Source: an uncultured Coriobacteriaceae bacterium (GTDB lineage Bacteria; Actinomycetota; Coriobacteriia; Coriobacteriales; QAMH01). Taken from it: a DNA stretch of 15,728 bases. Positions 3,902 through 12,523 of the stretch are shown one piece after another. The DNA lies in contig CACZSV010000200.1 of assembly GCA_902783925.1 (NCBI GenBank), positions 1-15,728 on the forward strand, read 5' to 3'. Under the pieces are notes generated by a model. The model was given only the letters and a program-made list of their open reading frames with translations, had not been told where the DNA came from and made no database searches. How positions within the stretch are numbered: position 1 is the first letter of the stretch; every line of letters begins with the position of its first letter. The position numbers were made by a program, and so were the translations under genes.

Positions 3902-6535
3902 ATGATGTCTGACTCTCAACATTTCGGAGCCGCGAACCTGAGTTATGGCAGCTGCCCCAAACCGCTCGCGGACAATCATATGAAGCGCGACGATCTCGTG
4001 TCTGCCATGCTGCAAGACCGAAGCGTGTTGCGGGTGATTTCTGCCCCGCACGGCTTTGGCAAGACAATGCTCGCTCGCGAATACGCTAACCGACTTTTCG
4101 CTCTCGATGATGTGGTATGGATTTGCGCGTCAGATCCAGACTTCCTCTTCATGCTCGATGAAGAGGAGAGCACGCGCATAAAAAAGCATTTCGAGGGTAG
4201 GAGCCTCGTAGTCCTTGATGATATCCCGTGGCTTCACGAACAACGAGCGCAAAAGCTCGCATCGTTTGTGGATACCTTGCTGTACGCGGGCGTTGAGGTG
4301 ATCGTGACGACGTTGCCGTCGTGCGACATTTTTGAAGCGCTCGAGCCTGACCGCTTGCTCGTTCGTGCACAGAGCCTGCTCGTCAGCGAACGCGAATGTG
4401 TTCTGTCGCTGCCTGCTGGCGATGAAAGCCGCGCGCGGGGCATACGCAGGTGGAAAGAGGCCAAGCAGATGTTTCTCGGATTTACGCCGGGTATGATCTG
4501 GTCTAAGGGCACAGGCCCGCAGAAGAAGCTTATCGAAGCGCTGTTTTCCGAACGACTCCCACTTACGACGGTCAAGGCCATGTGCGGCATGCTGTTTCTC
4601 GAATCCGGGGAACTTGCGGTTCTCGAGAGGCTGTCCATTACCCTGCATAGCGATGATATATCCCTGCTCACACGTGACTATCCCGTATTTGGCATAGATT
4701 CCGTTGCCAAGACATTCAATACCGGTCACTGTGATCTGGGGGCTCTGAAAGAGGCGATTGTCAGCAACGAGCTTGTTGATACGTTGATTACGTGTGACAA
4801 CTCCTTGGTGCAACGCGCTTTATCGGTTCTATTCGATAATGCAAGGACAGGGCGCGGCGTCGATGTTCTCAATACGTTTTGCACCGACGAGCAATGCGCG
4901 ACATGGTTCGAAGAGCGCGGGTGGGAGCTTCTTGATCGCGGCGAGGTAACGCTCGCATCTTCGCTTTTAGAGAAATGCCCCGAAGCTGTATACGCCCGAC
5001 GTCCGGGCATCCAGGTGCTCCATGCATGGCTTTTGGGAATAATGAATGACCGCCGCGGTGCGTGCCGTATGTCTCGACGCATACTCGCCCAAGAGGGGCG
5101 GGGCACAGCAGAGCAAAGCCAGAAGAAGATCGGGTTGTTAGCTCGTTTGGCGCTTGCGATGTTCGATAGGGAGGATATCCCCTACCAGGGTACAGAAGAG
5201 TATTCGAGCGGAGGCTCACCCGTCGACCCCCTCGACTTCCTCGCTTGTGCCATAGATGCCTGTTCGCCGGTGGAAATAGCTCGGGCGTTTCGATTTGAAA
5301 GCGCACTCGACGATGTGACATTCGAAAAGGAAAGGAGACCGCCTTCGAAGCAAAGGGCCAGAACGCTATCTGCGCTGTTCAGCGAATACCACGACAGGTT
5401 TCACGAAAGCGCGGAATACGCAATCGCGCTTCATCTGCTTGCCTTTGTCGATAACACCGAGTTGCGTCGTCAGCTTCAAGATTTGGGCTGCGATTTGATT
5501 CTTGACATGCGCAGAAACGGCTGTCGTACCTTCTCGCAGGCCCTGCTCGTGCGCGATTTGTGGCGTTCGGGATATTTCGGCCTCGTGGGCCCGGTCATGG
5601 ACAGGCGCGATGTCAGGGTTCTTGACGGAGCGTCGCACATGCTCAACGCACTCGCGCGCAATTGCGGCTTTGACAGCATAGATATACCGTGGGAGTCGCA
5701 CGCGAGCGGTTATCCCGGGCAAGATGAGCAGCGAGTCAAGGTAAAGAACAACGACATCGACTGCATGCACGTCAGGCTGTTCGGAGCGCTCGAGGTCATG
5801 GTGGGGGATCGTTATGTTACCGAAAGCGGCTGGCGCAAGAAGGCGCGCGCTCTGTTTGCGATACTCGTTTTGAACCTTGGGCGTGATGTCCCCCGTCAAG
5901 ACCTATTCCGGCAGATATGGCCCGACTCAACCCGCGTTCACGCGCAGGATAACTTCTATGCGCTGTGGAGCAACTGCACCACCACCGTTGGCGGGAGTCC
6001 CTACATTGAAAGAAACGGCGAATTCTGCCGCGTCGACCCCAGGTATGTCACTTCCGATGTCGGGGAGTTCGAACAGCTCACGAGGCACCTGCTCGCCGCG
6101 GATCGAGACCCGAATTATCTGCTCGATACGTACGCGAAGATCGAGGCGGTCTATCGCGGTGCTCTTATGCCGAGCGAGGAGGATATCGGTGTCATCAACG
6201 CGCAACGTGAACGCTACCGTTCGTTGTTTGTCGATGCTATGGTGGCTGCGACGGACTGCGCATTGCACGCGTACGACACCAGGGTCGCGCTGTGGTTTGC
6301 CCGAAAAGCCATGGAAGAAGACGACGGCAGGGAAGATGTTTACCGAGCGCTCATGAAAGCTCAGATTGCCGCGGGGCAGAGATGTCCGGCAATACGGACG
6401 TTTTTCAAGTGCAGGGATTTCTTGCGCAGCAGCCTTGGGTTAGACCCATCTGCCGAGACTCGCGATCTCTACGATTCCCTCGTCATGACAGATCCCGGTT
6501 TGCTACGGCTCGATTCAACGTCATTTACCCGTTGA
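3902..6535 (+). CDS. STAND-type ATPase with C-terminal SARP (winged-helix + BTAD) regulator module
   Basis: An 877-residue cytoplasmic transcription factor. A P-loop lies at residues 47-55 (SAPHGFGKT), close to the MalT/LAL form. A Walker B lies at 101-107 (SLVVLDD), followed by IPWL. Residues ~200-620 are helical, without a clear repeat motif by eye. From residue 622 (MHVRLFGALEV) comes an OmpR-like winged helix with WRKKARALFAILVLN and FRQIWPD. Then a BTAD segment (~730-865) has FEQL, YRGALMP and a final ALMKAQIAAGQRCPAIRTFF-type TPR helix, ending in LDPSAETRDLYDSL. In AfsR the SARP part comes first; here the order is that of LuxR/MalT (LAL) regulators, with the SARP module in place of the LuxR domain. 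ATP-dependent, signal-controlled activation is expected from the family. The start at 3902 has AAGGGGG 9 bases upstream; ATG 3905 is an alternative. It is coupled to the membrane protein gene. The ligand and targets are unknown. Confidence 0.88.
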   Translation: MMSDSQHFGAANLSYGSCPKPLADNHMKRDDLVSAMLQDRSVLRVISAPHGFGKTMLAREYANRLFALDDVVWICASDPDFLFMLDEEESTRIKKHFEGRSLVVLDDIPWLHEQRAQKLASFVDTLLYAGVEVIVTTLPSCDIFEALEPDRLLVRAQSLLVSERECVLSLPAGDESRARGIRRWKEAKQMFLGFTPGMIWSKGTGPQKKLIEALFSERLPLTTVKAMCGMLFLESGELAVLERLSITLHSDDISLLTRDYPVFGIDSVAKTFNTGHCDLGALKEAIVSNELVDTLITCDNSLVQRALSVLFDNARTGRGVDVLNTFCTDEQCATWFEERGWELLDRGEVTLASSLLEKCPEAVYARRPGIQVLHAWLLGIMNDRRGACRMSRRILAQEGRGTAEQSQKKIGLLARLALAMFDREDIPYQGTEEYSSGGSPVDPLDFLACAIDACSPVEIARAFRFESALDDVTFEKERRPPSKQRARTLSALFSEYHDRFHESAEYAIALHLLAFVDNTELRRQLQDLGCDLILDMRRNGCRTFSQALLVRDLWRSGYFGLVGPVMDRRDVRVLDGASHMLNALARNCGFDSIDIPWESHASGYPGQDEQRVKVKNNDIDCMHVRLFGALEVMVGDRYVTESGWRKKARALFAILVLNLGRDVPRQDLFRQIWPDSTRVHAQDNFYALWSNCTTTVGGSPYIERNGEFCRVDPRYVTSDVGEFEQLTRHLLAADRDPNYLLDTYAKIEAVYRGALMPSEEDIGVINAQRERYRSLFVDAMVAATDCALHAYDTRVALWFARKAMEEDDGREDVYRALMKAQIAAGQRCPAIRTFFKCRDFLRSSLGLDPSAETRDLYDSLVMTDPGLLRLDSTSFTR

Positions 6536-6610
6536 TGTTGGAATAGTCGCTGTGTGCTAAAGTAACTAATGCTTCTGACCATTACCCGCACTCATTGAAA
6601 GCACGAGAAT

Positions 6611-9370
6611 ATGGCTAACTTTTTTTCAAAGCTGCTTTCGGCTGGCGAAGGCAAGGAAATCAAAGCGTTCCGTAATCGCGTTGGCGAGGTGAACTATCTC
6701 GAAGACGAGATTGTCGAGTTGAGCGACGATGAGCTTCGCGAGAAAACGGTTGAATTCCGTGAACGATATGCAAACGGCGAGACGCTCGACGAGCTTCTCC
6801 CAGAGGCGTTTGCCGTAGTACGCGAGGCGTCTGTTCGAACAATAGGGCTCAGGCATTTCGACGTGCAGCTCATCGGCGGCATGGTGCTCAATCAAGGTCA
6901 GATCGCCGAAATGAAAACCGGCGAAGGCAAGACGCTCGTCTCGACGCTGGCAGGTTATCTGAACGCGATTCCGGGAACGGGCGTTCATATCGTCACTGTC
7001 AACGACTACCTGGCAAAGCGCGACAGCGAATGGATGGGTCGCATCTATCGCTTCTTGGGGATGGAAGTCGGCCTCATTCAAAACGGGACAAAGACGCCCG
7101 AGCGCAAAAAGGCATACGAGGCGGATGTCACATACGGCACCAACTCAGAATTCGGCTTTGATTATCTACGCGACAACATGGTGGTAAATCCGCAGTCGCG
7201 TGTGCAGCGGGGGCATGCTTTCGCAATCGTCGACGAGGTTGACTCCATTCTCATCGACGAAGCACGCACGCCGCTCATCATTTCGGGCGCGGGAGCAAAA
7301 TCAACAGACACCTATCGCAAGTTCGCCAGTGCGGTGAAGCATTTGCAGCTCGACACCGATTTCGAGATGGACGAGGCAAAACGGACGATTTCTACGACGG
7401 AAAGCGGCCTTGCGCGCGTCGAGGCCCTGCTTGGAATCGACGATATCTATTCCGATATATCCGGTCAGCTTTCGAATCATCTGCAGCAGGCGCTGAAGGC
7501 GCAGTTCCTCTTCCATCGGGATAAAGATTATATCGTGCAGAACGGCGAAGTGAAGATCGTCGACGAATTCACGGGCCGCATCATGGAAGGACGTCGTTAT
7601 TCCGAAGGCTTGCATCAGGCCATCGAGGCAAAAGAAGGCGTCCTGGTTCGAGCAGAGAATCAGACGATGGCAACTATCACGCTGCAGAACTACTTCCGCC
7701 TGTATGAAAAGCTCGCCGGCATGACGGGTACCGCGAAGACCGAGGACTCTGAGTTCCGCGATATCTACAAGCTCGAGGTTCAGGTGATTCCGCCGAATAA
7801 GCCCGTTATTCGCGAAGAGCTCCCCGACCTCGTCTACCGGACGATCGATGCAAAATTCAACGCGGTTGCCGATGACGTTGCAGAACGTCATGCTCGCAAG
7901 CAGCCCTGCCTTGTCGGCACCGTTTCAATCGAAAGCTCGGAAAGGCTGTCTTCGCTCCTCGTGAAGCGCGGCATTCCCCACAATGTGCTCAACGCGAAAT
8001 TCCATGAGCAGGAAGCTAATATCGTCGCCCAGGCTGGTCGCGCCGGCGCGGTTACCATTGCAACCAATATGGCCGGCCGTGGTACGGACATCCTGCTCGG
8101 CGGCAATCCTGACGCTCTCGCACGTGACATCATTGTGCAACAGGGCATAGACCCCGACGAGGCAAGCGATTCGCAATGGGAGAGAGCGCGCGACGAGGCA
8201 AAGTACACGTGCGCGCAAGAGGCGGAGCTTGTCCGCTCCGCAGGCGGCTTGGCTGTCATAGGCACCGAGCGTCATGAATCACGTCGTATCGACAATCAGC
8301 TTCGCGGCCGTTCCGGACGTCAGGGCGACCCCGGATCCTCGCAGTTCTATCTTTCGCTCGAAGACGATCTCATGAGGCTTTTCGGTGGCGACAGGATGGA
8401 CCGTATCGGCAATCTTATGCAGAAAACCGATATGGACGACGATATGCCCATTCAGGCAAAGATGGTGACAAAGGGCATCGAGAGCGCACAGCGTCAGGTC
8501 GAGGCCATGCACTTCTCGTCACGTAAACACGTGCTCGAATACGACGATGTCATGGATATGCAGCGCAAAACCATTTACGCCGAGCGAAACGACATTCTCG
8601 ACGGCAAGAGCTATACAGAACGTGTGCCCGAACTTATCTCGGATGCCGTCACGGACGCCGTCATCGAATACTGCCCGAGTCATGATGTGTTCGAAGACTG
8701 GGATATCGATGGCTTGAACACCTGGTTCAAGGAAATGACAGGAATCGAGTTTGACACGGCCACGCTCGATCACAATCAGGACACGAGCACGATGGTCGAG
8801 GCACTCACGCAAAAGGTGCAGGACATTTACGACGAGAAGCGCGAAAGCATACCCGCGGAAGTCTTCGACCAGGTACAAAATCAGGTTATGCTCCGCGTTA
8901 TCGACACGCGCTGGATGAGCCATCTCTCCGAGATGGATTACCTGCGCGCGGGCATCGGCCTGCGTGCGGTTGGTCAGCGAGACCCGCTTGTCGAATACAA
9001 AGAAGAGGCTTTCGACGCGTTCTCGGCGCTTGTGGCCGGAATTTACGAGGATTTCGTCCGCACCATACTCCGCCTGCAAATCAACGTGAAGCTCGAAGAG
9101 CCTGAAGAAACGGAAGACCAAGAGACCCTGAGCTCGGTTTCTTATTCTGCTCCCGATGAAAACATCCCGGAAACCATGAGCAGTGTTTCTGCTGGCAATG
9201 CCGCTGCACGTGCTGCCGATACGGTGGGCCAGGTGCCCAAGGCCTCGCAAGGACCGGTCAAGACAGTTGTCAAGAACAAGGACGACCCGTTCGCGAATGT
9301 CGGCCGCAACGATCCGTGCCCGTGCGGAAGTGGCAAGAAATACAAAAAGTGCCACGGCGCGAATAGATAG
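6611..9370 (+). CDS. secA: Preprotein translocase ATPase SecA
   Basis: SecA drives unfolded preproteins through SecYEG by ATP hydrolysis at the membrane. The 919 residues are within the usual range and the frame is intact. Seen in order: the N-terminal helix; Walker A MKTGEGKT (101-108); Walker B at ~207-211 (VDEVDS) followed by ILIDEARTPLIISG; the preprotein cross-linking region; AGMTGTAKTE; motif TNMAGRGTDILLGG; and GTERHESRRIDNQLRGRSGR with QGDPGSSQFYLS of the second motor domain. The helical scaffold/wing part follows. The C-terminus ends in an SEC-C zinc motif, NDPCPCGSGKKYKKCH (Cys903, Cys905, Cys914, His915). This is the housekeeping SecA form. The ATG at 6611 has only a weak GAG upstream. 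No convincing promoter was found in the 75 bases before it. prfB follows 12 bases after the stop, so the two probably form one operon. Confidence 0.98.
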   Translation: MANFFSKLLSAGEGKEIKAFRNRVGEVNYLEDEIVELSDDELREKTVEFRERYANGETLDELLPEAFAVVREASVRTIGLRHFDVQLIGGMVLNQGQIAEMKTGEGKTLVSTLAGYLNAIPGTGVHIVTVNDYLAKRDSEWMGRIYRFLGMEVGLIQNGTKTPERKKAYEADVTYGTNSEFGFDYLRDNMVVNPQSRVQRGHAFAIVDEVDSILIDEARTPLIISGAGAKSTDTYRKFASAVKHLQLDTDFEMDEAKRTISTTESGLARVEALLGIDDIYSDISGQLSNHLQQALKAQFLFHRDKDYIVQNGEVKIVDEFTGRIMEGRRYSEGLHQAIEAKEGVLVRAENQTMATITLQNYFRLYEKLAGMTGTAKTEDSEFRDIYKLEVQVIPPNKPVIREELPDLVYRTIDAKFNAVADDVAERHARKQPCLVGTVSIESSERLSSLLVKRGIPHNVLNAKFHEQEANIVAQAGRAGAVTIATNMAGRGTDILLGGNPDALARDIIVQQGIDPDEASDSQWERARDEAKYTCAQEAELVRSAGGLAVIGTERHESRRIDNQLRGRSGRQGDPGSSQFYLSLEDDLMRLFGGDRMDRIGNLMQKTDMDDDMPIQAKMVTKGIESAQRQVEAMHFSSRKHVLEYDDVMDMQRKTIYAERNDILDGKSYTERVPELISDAVTDAVIEYCPSHDVFEDWDIDGLNTWFKEMTGIEFDTATLDHNQDTSTMVEALTQKVQDIYDEKRESIPAEVFDQVQNQVMLRVIDTRWMSHLSEMDYLRAGIGLRAVGQRDPLVEYKEEAFDAFSALVAGIYEDFVRTILRLQINVKLEEPEETEDQETLSSVSYSAPDENIPETMSSVSAGNAAARAADTVGQVPKASQGPVKTVVKNKDDPFANVGRNDPCPCGSGKKYKKCHGANR

Positions 9371-9382
9371 ACGGAAGCGCAG

Positions 9383-10489
9383 ATGGCAGAAAACCATATT
9401 CAGGAGCTGAACGCTCTTAAGGCCCGAATCGAGAAGATGGGCTCGTACCTGCACATCGACGATAAACGCGTTCGCGTCCGCGAGCTGGACGAGCAGGCTG
9501 CTGCTCCTGGCTTTTGGGATGACCAGCAGGCGGCGCAGGCTGTCATGAGCGAGGCATCTGCCTTGAGAGACGAAATCGCGGAATACGACTCGGCGGTATC
9601 TGAACTCGAGGATGCAGAAGTTGCAAACGAGATGGCGCTCGAAGAGGATGACGAAGAGCTCGCTCAGGAGGTCATCGCCACCCTTCAGGATCTGAACACG
9701 CGAGCCGATGCGCTTGAGCTCTCCTCGTGGTTCACGGACGAATTCGACTCTGGCGACGCCATCGTATCCATCAACCCTGGCCAAGGCGGGCTTGAAGCGC
9801 AGGATTGGACGGAGATGCTTCTGCGCATGTACCTGCGGTATTGCGAGCGCAAGAAATGGAAAATCACCCTCAACGAGGTGACTCCGGGTGAAGGTATCGG
9901 TCTTGACCGGGCAACTTTCACCGTTCGTGGGCACAACGCCTTTGGCATGTTGCGTAGCGAGGCGGGGGTGCACCGATTGGTGCGCATCAGTCCCACCGAT
10001 GACAAAAAGCGCAGGCAGACGACGTTTGGCGGCGTCGAGGTGCTACCGGTTTTGCCAGAAAATATCGAAGTCGATATCGACGAAAGTGATTTGCGCATAG
10101 ACGTGTATCGCTCTTCTGGGCATGGCGGGCAAGGCGTGAACACGACCGATTCGGCTGTCCGCATAACGCACCTTCCAACGGGAATTGTCGTCACGTGCCA
10201 AAACGAACGCTCGCAGATTCAGAACCGTGCGACGGCAATGGGTATTCTCAGATCGCGCCTCTACGAGCTTGAGCTCGCCAAACGCGCTGACGAGATTGAC
10301 GAGCTCCGAGGAGAAAAGCACGACATCAGCTGGGGCAACCAGATCCGGAACTACGTGCTGTACCCCTACCAGCTCGTCAAGGACCTGCGAAGCGGTGTGG
10401 AAACAGGTAATGTGGACGCCGTGCTCGACGGCGATATCGACGAATTCGTCGTTGGGTACCACCGCTGGCGCGTGTCACAGAACTCCTAG
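9383..10489 (+). CDS. prfB: Peptide chain release factor 2 (RF2), with atypical SPT tripeptide
   Basis: RF2 recognises UAA and UGA in the ribosomal A site and triggers peptide release. The 368 residues are standard. The catalytic GGQ is at 248-250 in SSGHGGQGVN. The region before it (GMLRSEAGVHRLVRIS) is typical of RF2. At the stop-codon recognition loop, where RF2 normally has Ser-Pro-Phe, the sequence is Ser203-Pro204-Thr205 (codons agt ccc acc, 9989-9997), followed by DDKKRRQTTF. The Ser that marks RF2 is kept; the Thr is at the position held by Thr in the RF1 Pro-x-Thr motif. There is no in-frame UGA near codon 26, so the programmed +1 frameshift known in many prfB genes is absent. The start at 9383 has a weak CGGAAG site. 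It follows secA closely. Confidence 0.96.
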   Translation: MAENHIQELNALKARIEKMGSYLHIDDKRVRVRELDEQAAAPGFWDDQQAAQAVMSEASALRDEIAEYDSAVSELEDAEVANEMALEEDDEELAQEVIATLQDLNTRADALELSSWFTDEFDSGDAIVSINPGQGGLEAQDWTEMLLRMYLRYCERKKWKITLNEVTPGEGIGLDRATFTVRGHNAFGMLRSEAGVHRLVRISPTDDKKRRQTTFGGVEVLPVLPENIEVDIDESDLRIDVYRSSGHGGQGVNTTDSAVRITHLPTGIVVTCQNERSQIQNRATAMGILRSRLYELELAKRADEIDELRGEKHDISWGNQIRNYVLYPYQLVKDLRSGVETGNVDAVLDGDIDEFVVGYHRWRVSQNS

Positions 10490-10529
10490 TCCCACCTGCA
10501 AATTTATCGACTCAATATCGAATTCGCGG

Positions 10530-10557
10530 TTGGCTTGAGGGATTGGCGCGGTATGAT
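10530..10557 (+). promoter_or_regulatory. Promoter of the transketolase operon
   Basis: TTGGCT (10530-10535; 4 of 6 to the -35 consensus) and TATGAT (10552-10557; 5 of 6 to the -10) are separated by 16 bases. A transcript would begin near 10564, 40 bases before the GTG start at 10606. This argues against the earlier in-frame TTG at 10543, which would lie inside the promoter. Confidence 0.6.
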
Positions 10558-10605
10558 GGAGGGTACTCCGGGCAAAGGCGTTGCAAAGAGGAACGAGGGT
10601 TTCGC

Positions 10606-11451
10606 GTGATTGTAGAGTCGACGGTAGAGATCGAGGCTCGTGCGCATCGTATGCGCGTCGAGATAATCAAGATGCTTAACAAGGCCGGAAGCGGTCATCC
10701 AGGTGGTTCACTTTCTGCAGTTGAAATACTTGCGTCCCTGTACTTTGGCGGGGTCATGCAATACAACGAAAACGATCCGCAAGACCCCTCGCGAGATCGT
10801 TTCATTCTTTCTAAGGGGCACGCCGCTCCCGTTCTGTACGCTGCTTTGGCAGAAGTGGGCTATATACCCGTAGAGGAGCTTGCTTCGCTGAGAAAGCTGC
10901 ACAGTCGCTTGCAGGGTCACCCCGATTCAAAGAAAGTGCCTGGTGTAGAGGTGTCGACTGGCTCTTTGGGTCAAGGCCTTTCAATCTCTGCCGGGCTCGC
11001 CCTTGCCCTCAAGCTCGATGCGGAACAGGAGCAATCAGAACCCCGGCGTGTCTTCACGCTGCTTGGAGATGGCGAAATCGAAGAAGGGCAGGTCTGGGAG
11101 GCCGCTATGTTTGCGGCGCATTACGACCTCGACAATCTCGTTGCCATCGTCGACAACAACAACCTTCAGATTGACGGCGATGTTCGAGACGTTGCCGGGC
11201 TTATCGACATCAGCGCAAAGTTCAAAGCGTTTGGCTGGCAGACCATAGAGGTGGACGGAAACGATGTCAGCGCTGTGCTCACGGCGCTCAAGGCAGCCGT
11301 CTTGCTCGAGGATGCGCCCGTTTGCATCGTCGCCCACACCGTCAAAGGCAAGGGCGTTTCGTTTATGGAAAACCAAGCGGGGTGGCATGGCAAAGCCCCG
11401 AACGACGAGCAGACAGCTCAGGCGCTTGCCGAGCTCGAGGGGGTTGAGTAA
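10606..11451 (+). CDS. Transketolase, N-terminal (TPP-binding) subunit
   Basis: This is one half of a two-gene transketolase, moving two-carbon ketol units between sugar phosphates in the non-oxidative pentose phosphate pathway. It is 281 residues long from the GTG at 10606, chosen because GAGGG (10595-10599) lies 6 bases upstream. The frame extends back to a TTG at 10543, but that would overlap the promoter. Motifs: SGHPGGSLS (29-37), SKGHAAPVLYA (69-79), and the thiamine diphosphate/metal motif beginning GDGE (154-157) and ending with Asn184-186 (IVDNNNLQIDG). The C-terminal subunit gene starts 2 bases after the stop, and its ribosome-binding GAGGGGG lies inside this gene's last codons, so production of the two halves should be coupled. 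A transaldolase-independent variant or use for another ketose cannot be excluded from sequence. Confidence 0.95.
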   Translation: MIVESTVEIEARAHRMRVEIIKMLNKAGSGHPGGSLSAVEILASLYFGGVMQYNENDPQDPSRDRFILSKGHAAPVLYAALAEVGYIPVEELASLRKLHSRLQGHPDSKKVPGVEVSTGSLGQGLSISAGLALALKLDAEQEQSEPRRVFTLLGDGEIEEGQVWEAAMFAAHYDLDNLVAIVDNNNLQIDGDVRDVAGLIDISAKFKAFGWQTIEVDGNDVSAVLTALKAAVLLEDAPVCIVAHTVKGKGVSFMENQAGWHGKAPNDEQTAQALAELEGVE

Positions 11452-11453
11452 CC

Positions 11454-12392
11454 ATGGCGGAAATGATCGCAACGCGCGCCGGCTACGGAGAGACGCTTGT
11501 CGAGCTTATGAACGAAGGCATCGATGTCATGGCAGTCGAAGCGGACCTGTCTGGCTCGACCACAACCAAGAAGCTTCAAGATGCCGATCCGTCGCGTTTT
11601 GTTAACGTCGGCATCGCAGAACAGAATATGATCGATGTTGCTGCAGGTCTTTCGCTTGCCGGTAAAGTGGTGTTTACTGGAAGTTTTGCCGCATTTGGCA
11701 CAGGTCGCTGCTACGACCAGATTCGTAACACCGTCTGCTATGCGGATCTCGACGTGAAGATCGCCCCAACGCATGCCGGTGTCACCGTAGGACCAGACGG
11801 CGGGAGCCATCAGATGCTCGAAGACGTGAGTCTCATGCGCGGCCTTCCCGGCATGAATGTTTTGGTGCCGGCAGATTATTGGGCTGCAAAACAGGCGATT
11901 CGCATTGCCGCGACAACGCCCGGCCCCTTCTATATTCGCTTGGGGCGTGCAAAGGTACCGTGCGTCTATACCAAGGACAGCAGGCTCGAGCTTGGAAAAT
12001 CGTACGTGCTGAAGGAGGGCGCGGACGTGACCCTCGTTGCCGGCGGCGTCGAGGTAGCTCAAGCGCTCGAGGCGGCCGAGCTGCTAAATAAAGATGGTAT
12101 TTCCGCAGAGGTCATCGACGTGTTCAGCGTGAAGCCCTTCGACAAGCCTACGCTTATCTCCAGCATTAAGAAAACCGGATGCGTTGTGACCTGCGAAGAA
12201 CATTCAACGGTTGGCGGTCTCGGTTCTGCGGTTGCGGATATCATCGGCGAGAATTATCCTGTGCCCCTCGAAAGGGTTGGTGTGCGCGATCAGTTTGGCA
12301 CGAGTGGGGAGCCTGATGAGCTGCTCGCCGAATATGGGCTGGATGCAAACGGCATAGTGAAGAAGGCAAAGGCCGCTATTGCCCGGAAATAA
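11454..12392 (+). CDS. Transketolase, C-terminal (pyrimidine-binding) subunit
   Basis: This is the second half of the split transketolase. It is 312 residues, made of the pyrimidine-binding domain and the C-terminal transketolase domain. The general-base glutamate that activates thiamine diphosphate is Glu56 in VGIAEQNM. It is followed by AAGLSLAGKVVFTGSFAAF and a His-containing APTHAGVTVGPDGGSHQ loop. The last third (EGADVTLVAGGVEVAQALEA onward, then CVVTCEEHSTVGGLG) is the C-terminal domain. The active enzyme should be a heterotetramer or similar with the product of the preceding gene. The frame is intact. No clear hairpin terminator follows; an AAACGTTT at 12403-12410 is too short to count. 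Confidence 0.95.
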   Translation: MAEMIATRAGYGETLVELMNEGIDVMAVEADLSGSTTTKKLQDADPSRFVNVGIAEQNMIDVAAGLSLAGKVVFTGSFAAFGTGRCYDQIRNTVCYADLDVKIAPTHAGVTVGPDGGSHQMLEDVSLMRGLPGMNVLVPADYWAAKQAIRIAATTPGPFYIRLGRAKVPCVYTKDSRLELGKSYVLKEGADVTLVAGGVEVAQALEAAELLNKDGISAEVIDVFSVKPFDKPTLISSIKKTGCVVTCEEHSTVGGLGSAVADIIGENYPVPLERVGVRDQFGTSGEPDELLAEYGLDANGIVKKAKAAIARK

Positions 12393-12419
12393 CCCCAGCT
12401 ACAAACGTTTTTACTAAGA

Positions 12420-12458
12420 CAACATGTGAGCTTTGTGAGGATGAGCAATATCATGTTG
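12420..12458. repeat. Short inverted repeat CAACATG...CATGTTG upstream of ftsE
   Basis: CAACATG (12420-12426) and CATGTTG (12452-12458) form 7-base arms 25 bases apart. The right arm overlaps the -35 box of the ftsE promoter by three bases. It may be a weak operator or chance. Confidence 0.3.
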
Positions 12459-12484
12459 GGTCTTTGCGTTTCGTGAGCTAAAAT
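12456..12484 (+). promoter_or_regulatory. Promoter of ftsE-ftsX
   Basis: TTGGGT (12456-12461) and TAAAAT (12479-12484; 5 of 6 to the -10 consensus) are separated by the ideal 17 bases. The start would be near 12491, leaving a ~33-base leader with GGAG at 12512-12515 before the GTG at 12524. Confidence 0.65.
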
Positions 12485-12523
12485 ATACGTTTGATTGAGT
12501 CGAATTAGATCGGAGTTGAAAAC

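Noticed and set aside
6536..6610. secA promoter candidates (TTGATG/TTGGAA with TGCTAA or TAAAGT)
   Set aside because: No pair gives both an acceptable spacing and good hexamers, so no promoter is claimed here.
9383..9480. Possible programmed +1 frameshift in prfB
   Set aside because: The frame is continuous from the ATG at 9383 and no UGA stop interrupts the first ~30 codons, so no frameshift is needed.
8519..9973. A 484-codon open frame on the minus strand across the secA-prfB junction
   Set aside because: It is antisense to two undoubted genes and its protein has no recognisable motif. Long mirror frames are common in GC-rich genes with strong codon bias.
10543..10605. Earlier TTG start for the transketolase N subunit
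   Set aside because: It would lie within the -35/-10 promoter region and lacks a ribosome-binding site; the GTG at 10606 has GAGGG 6 bases upstream and starts just before the conserved region.
11454..12392. Transketolase split as a frameshifted single gene
   Set aside because: Separate stop and start codons, an own ribosome-binding site for the second gene, and clean domain boundaries fit the known two-subunit form rather than a mutation.
12403..12410. AAACGTTT after the transketolase genes as another copy of the AAAC-N4-GTTT operator
   Set aside because: The half-sites abut with no 4-base centre and the flanks do not match AAAYSATGGTWTG.
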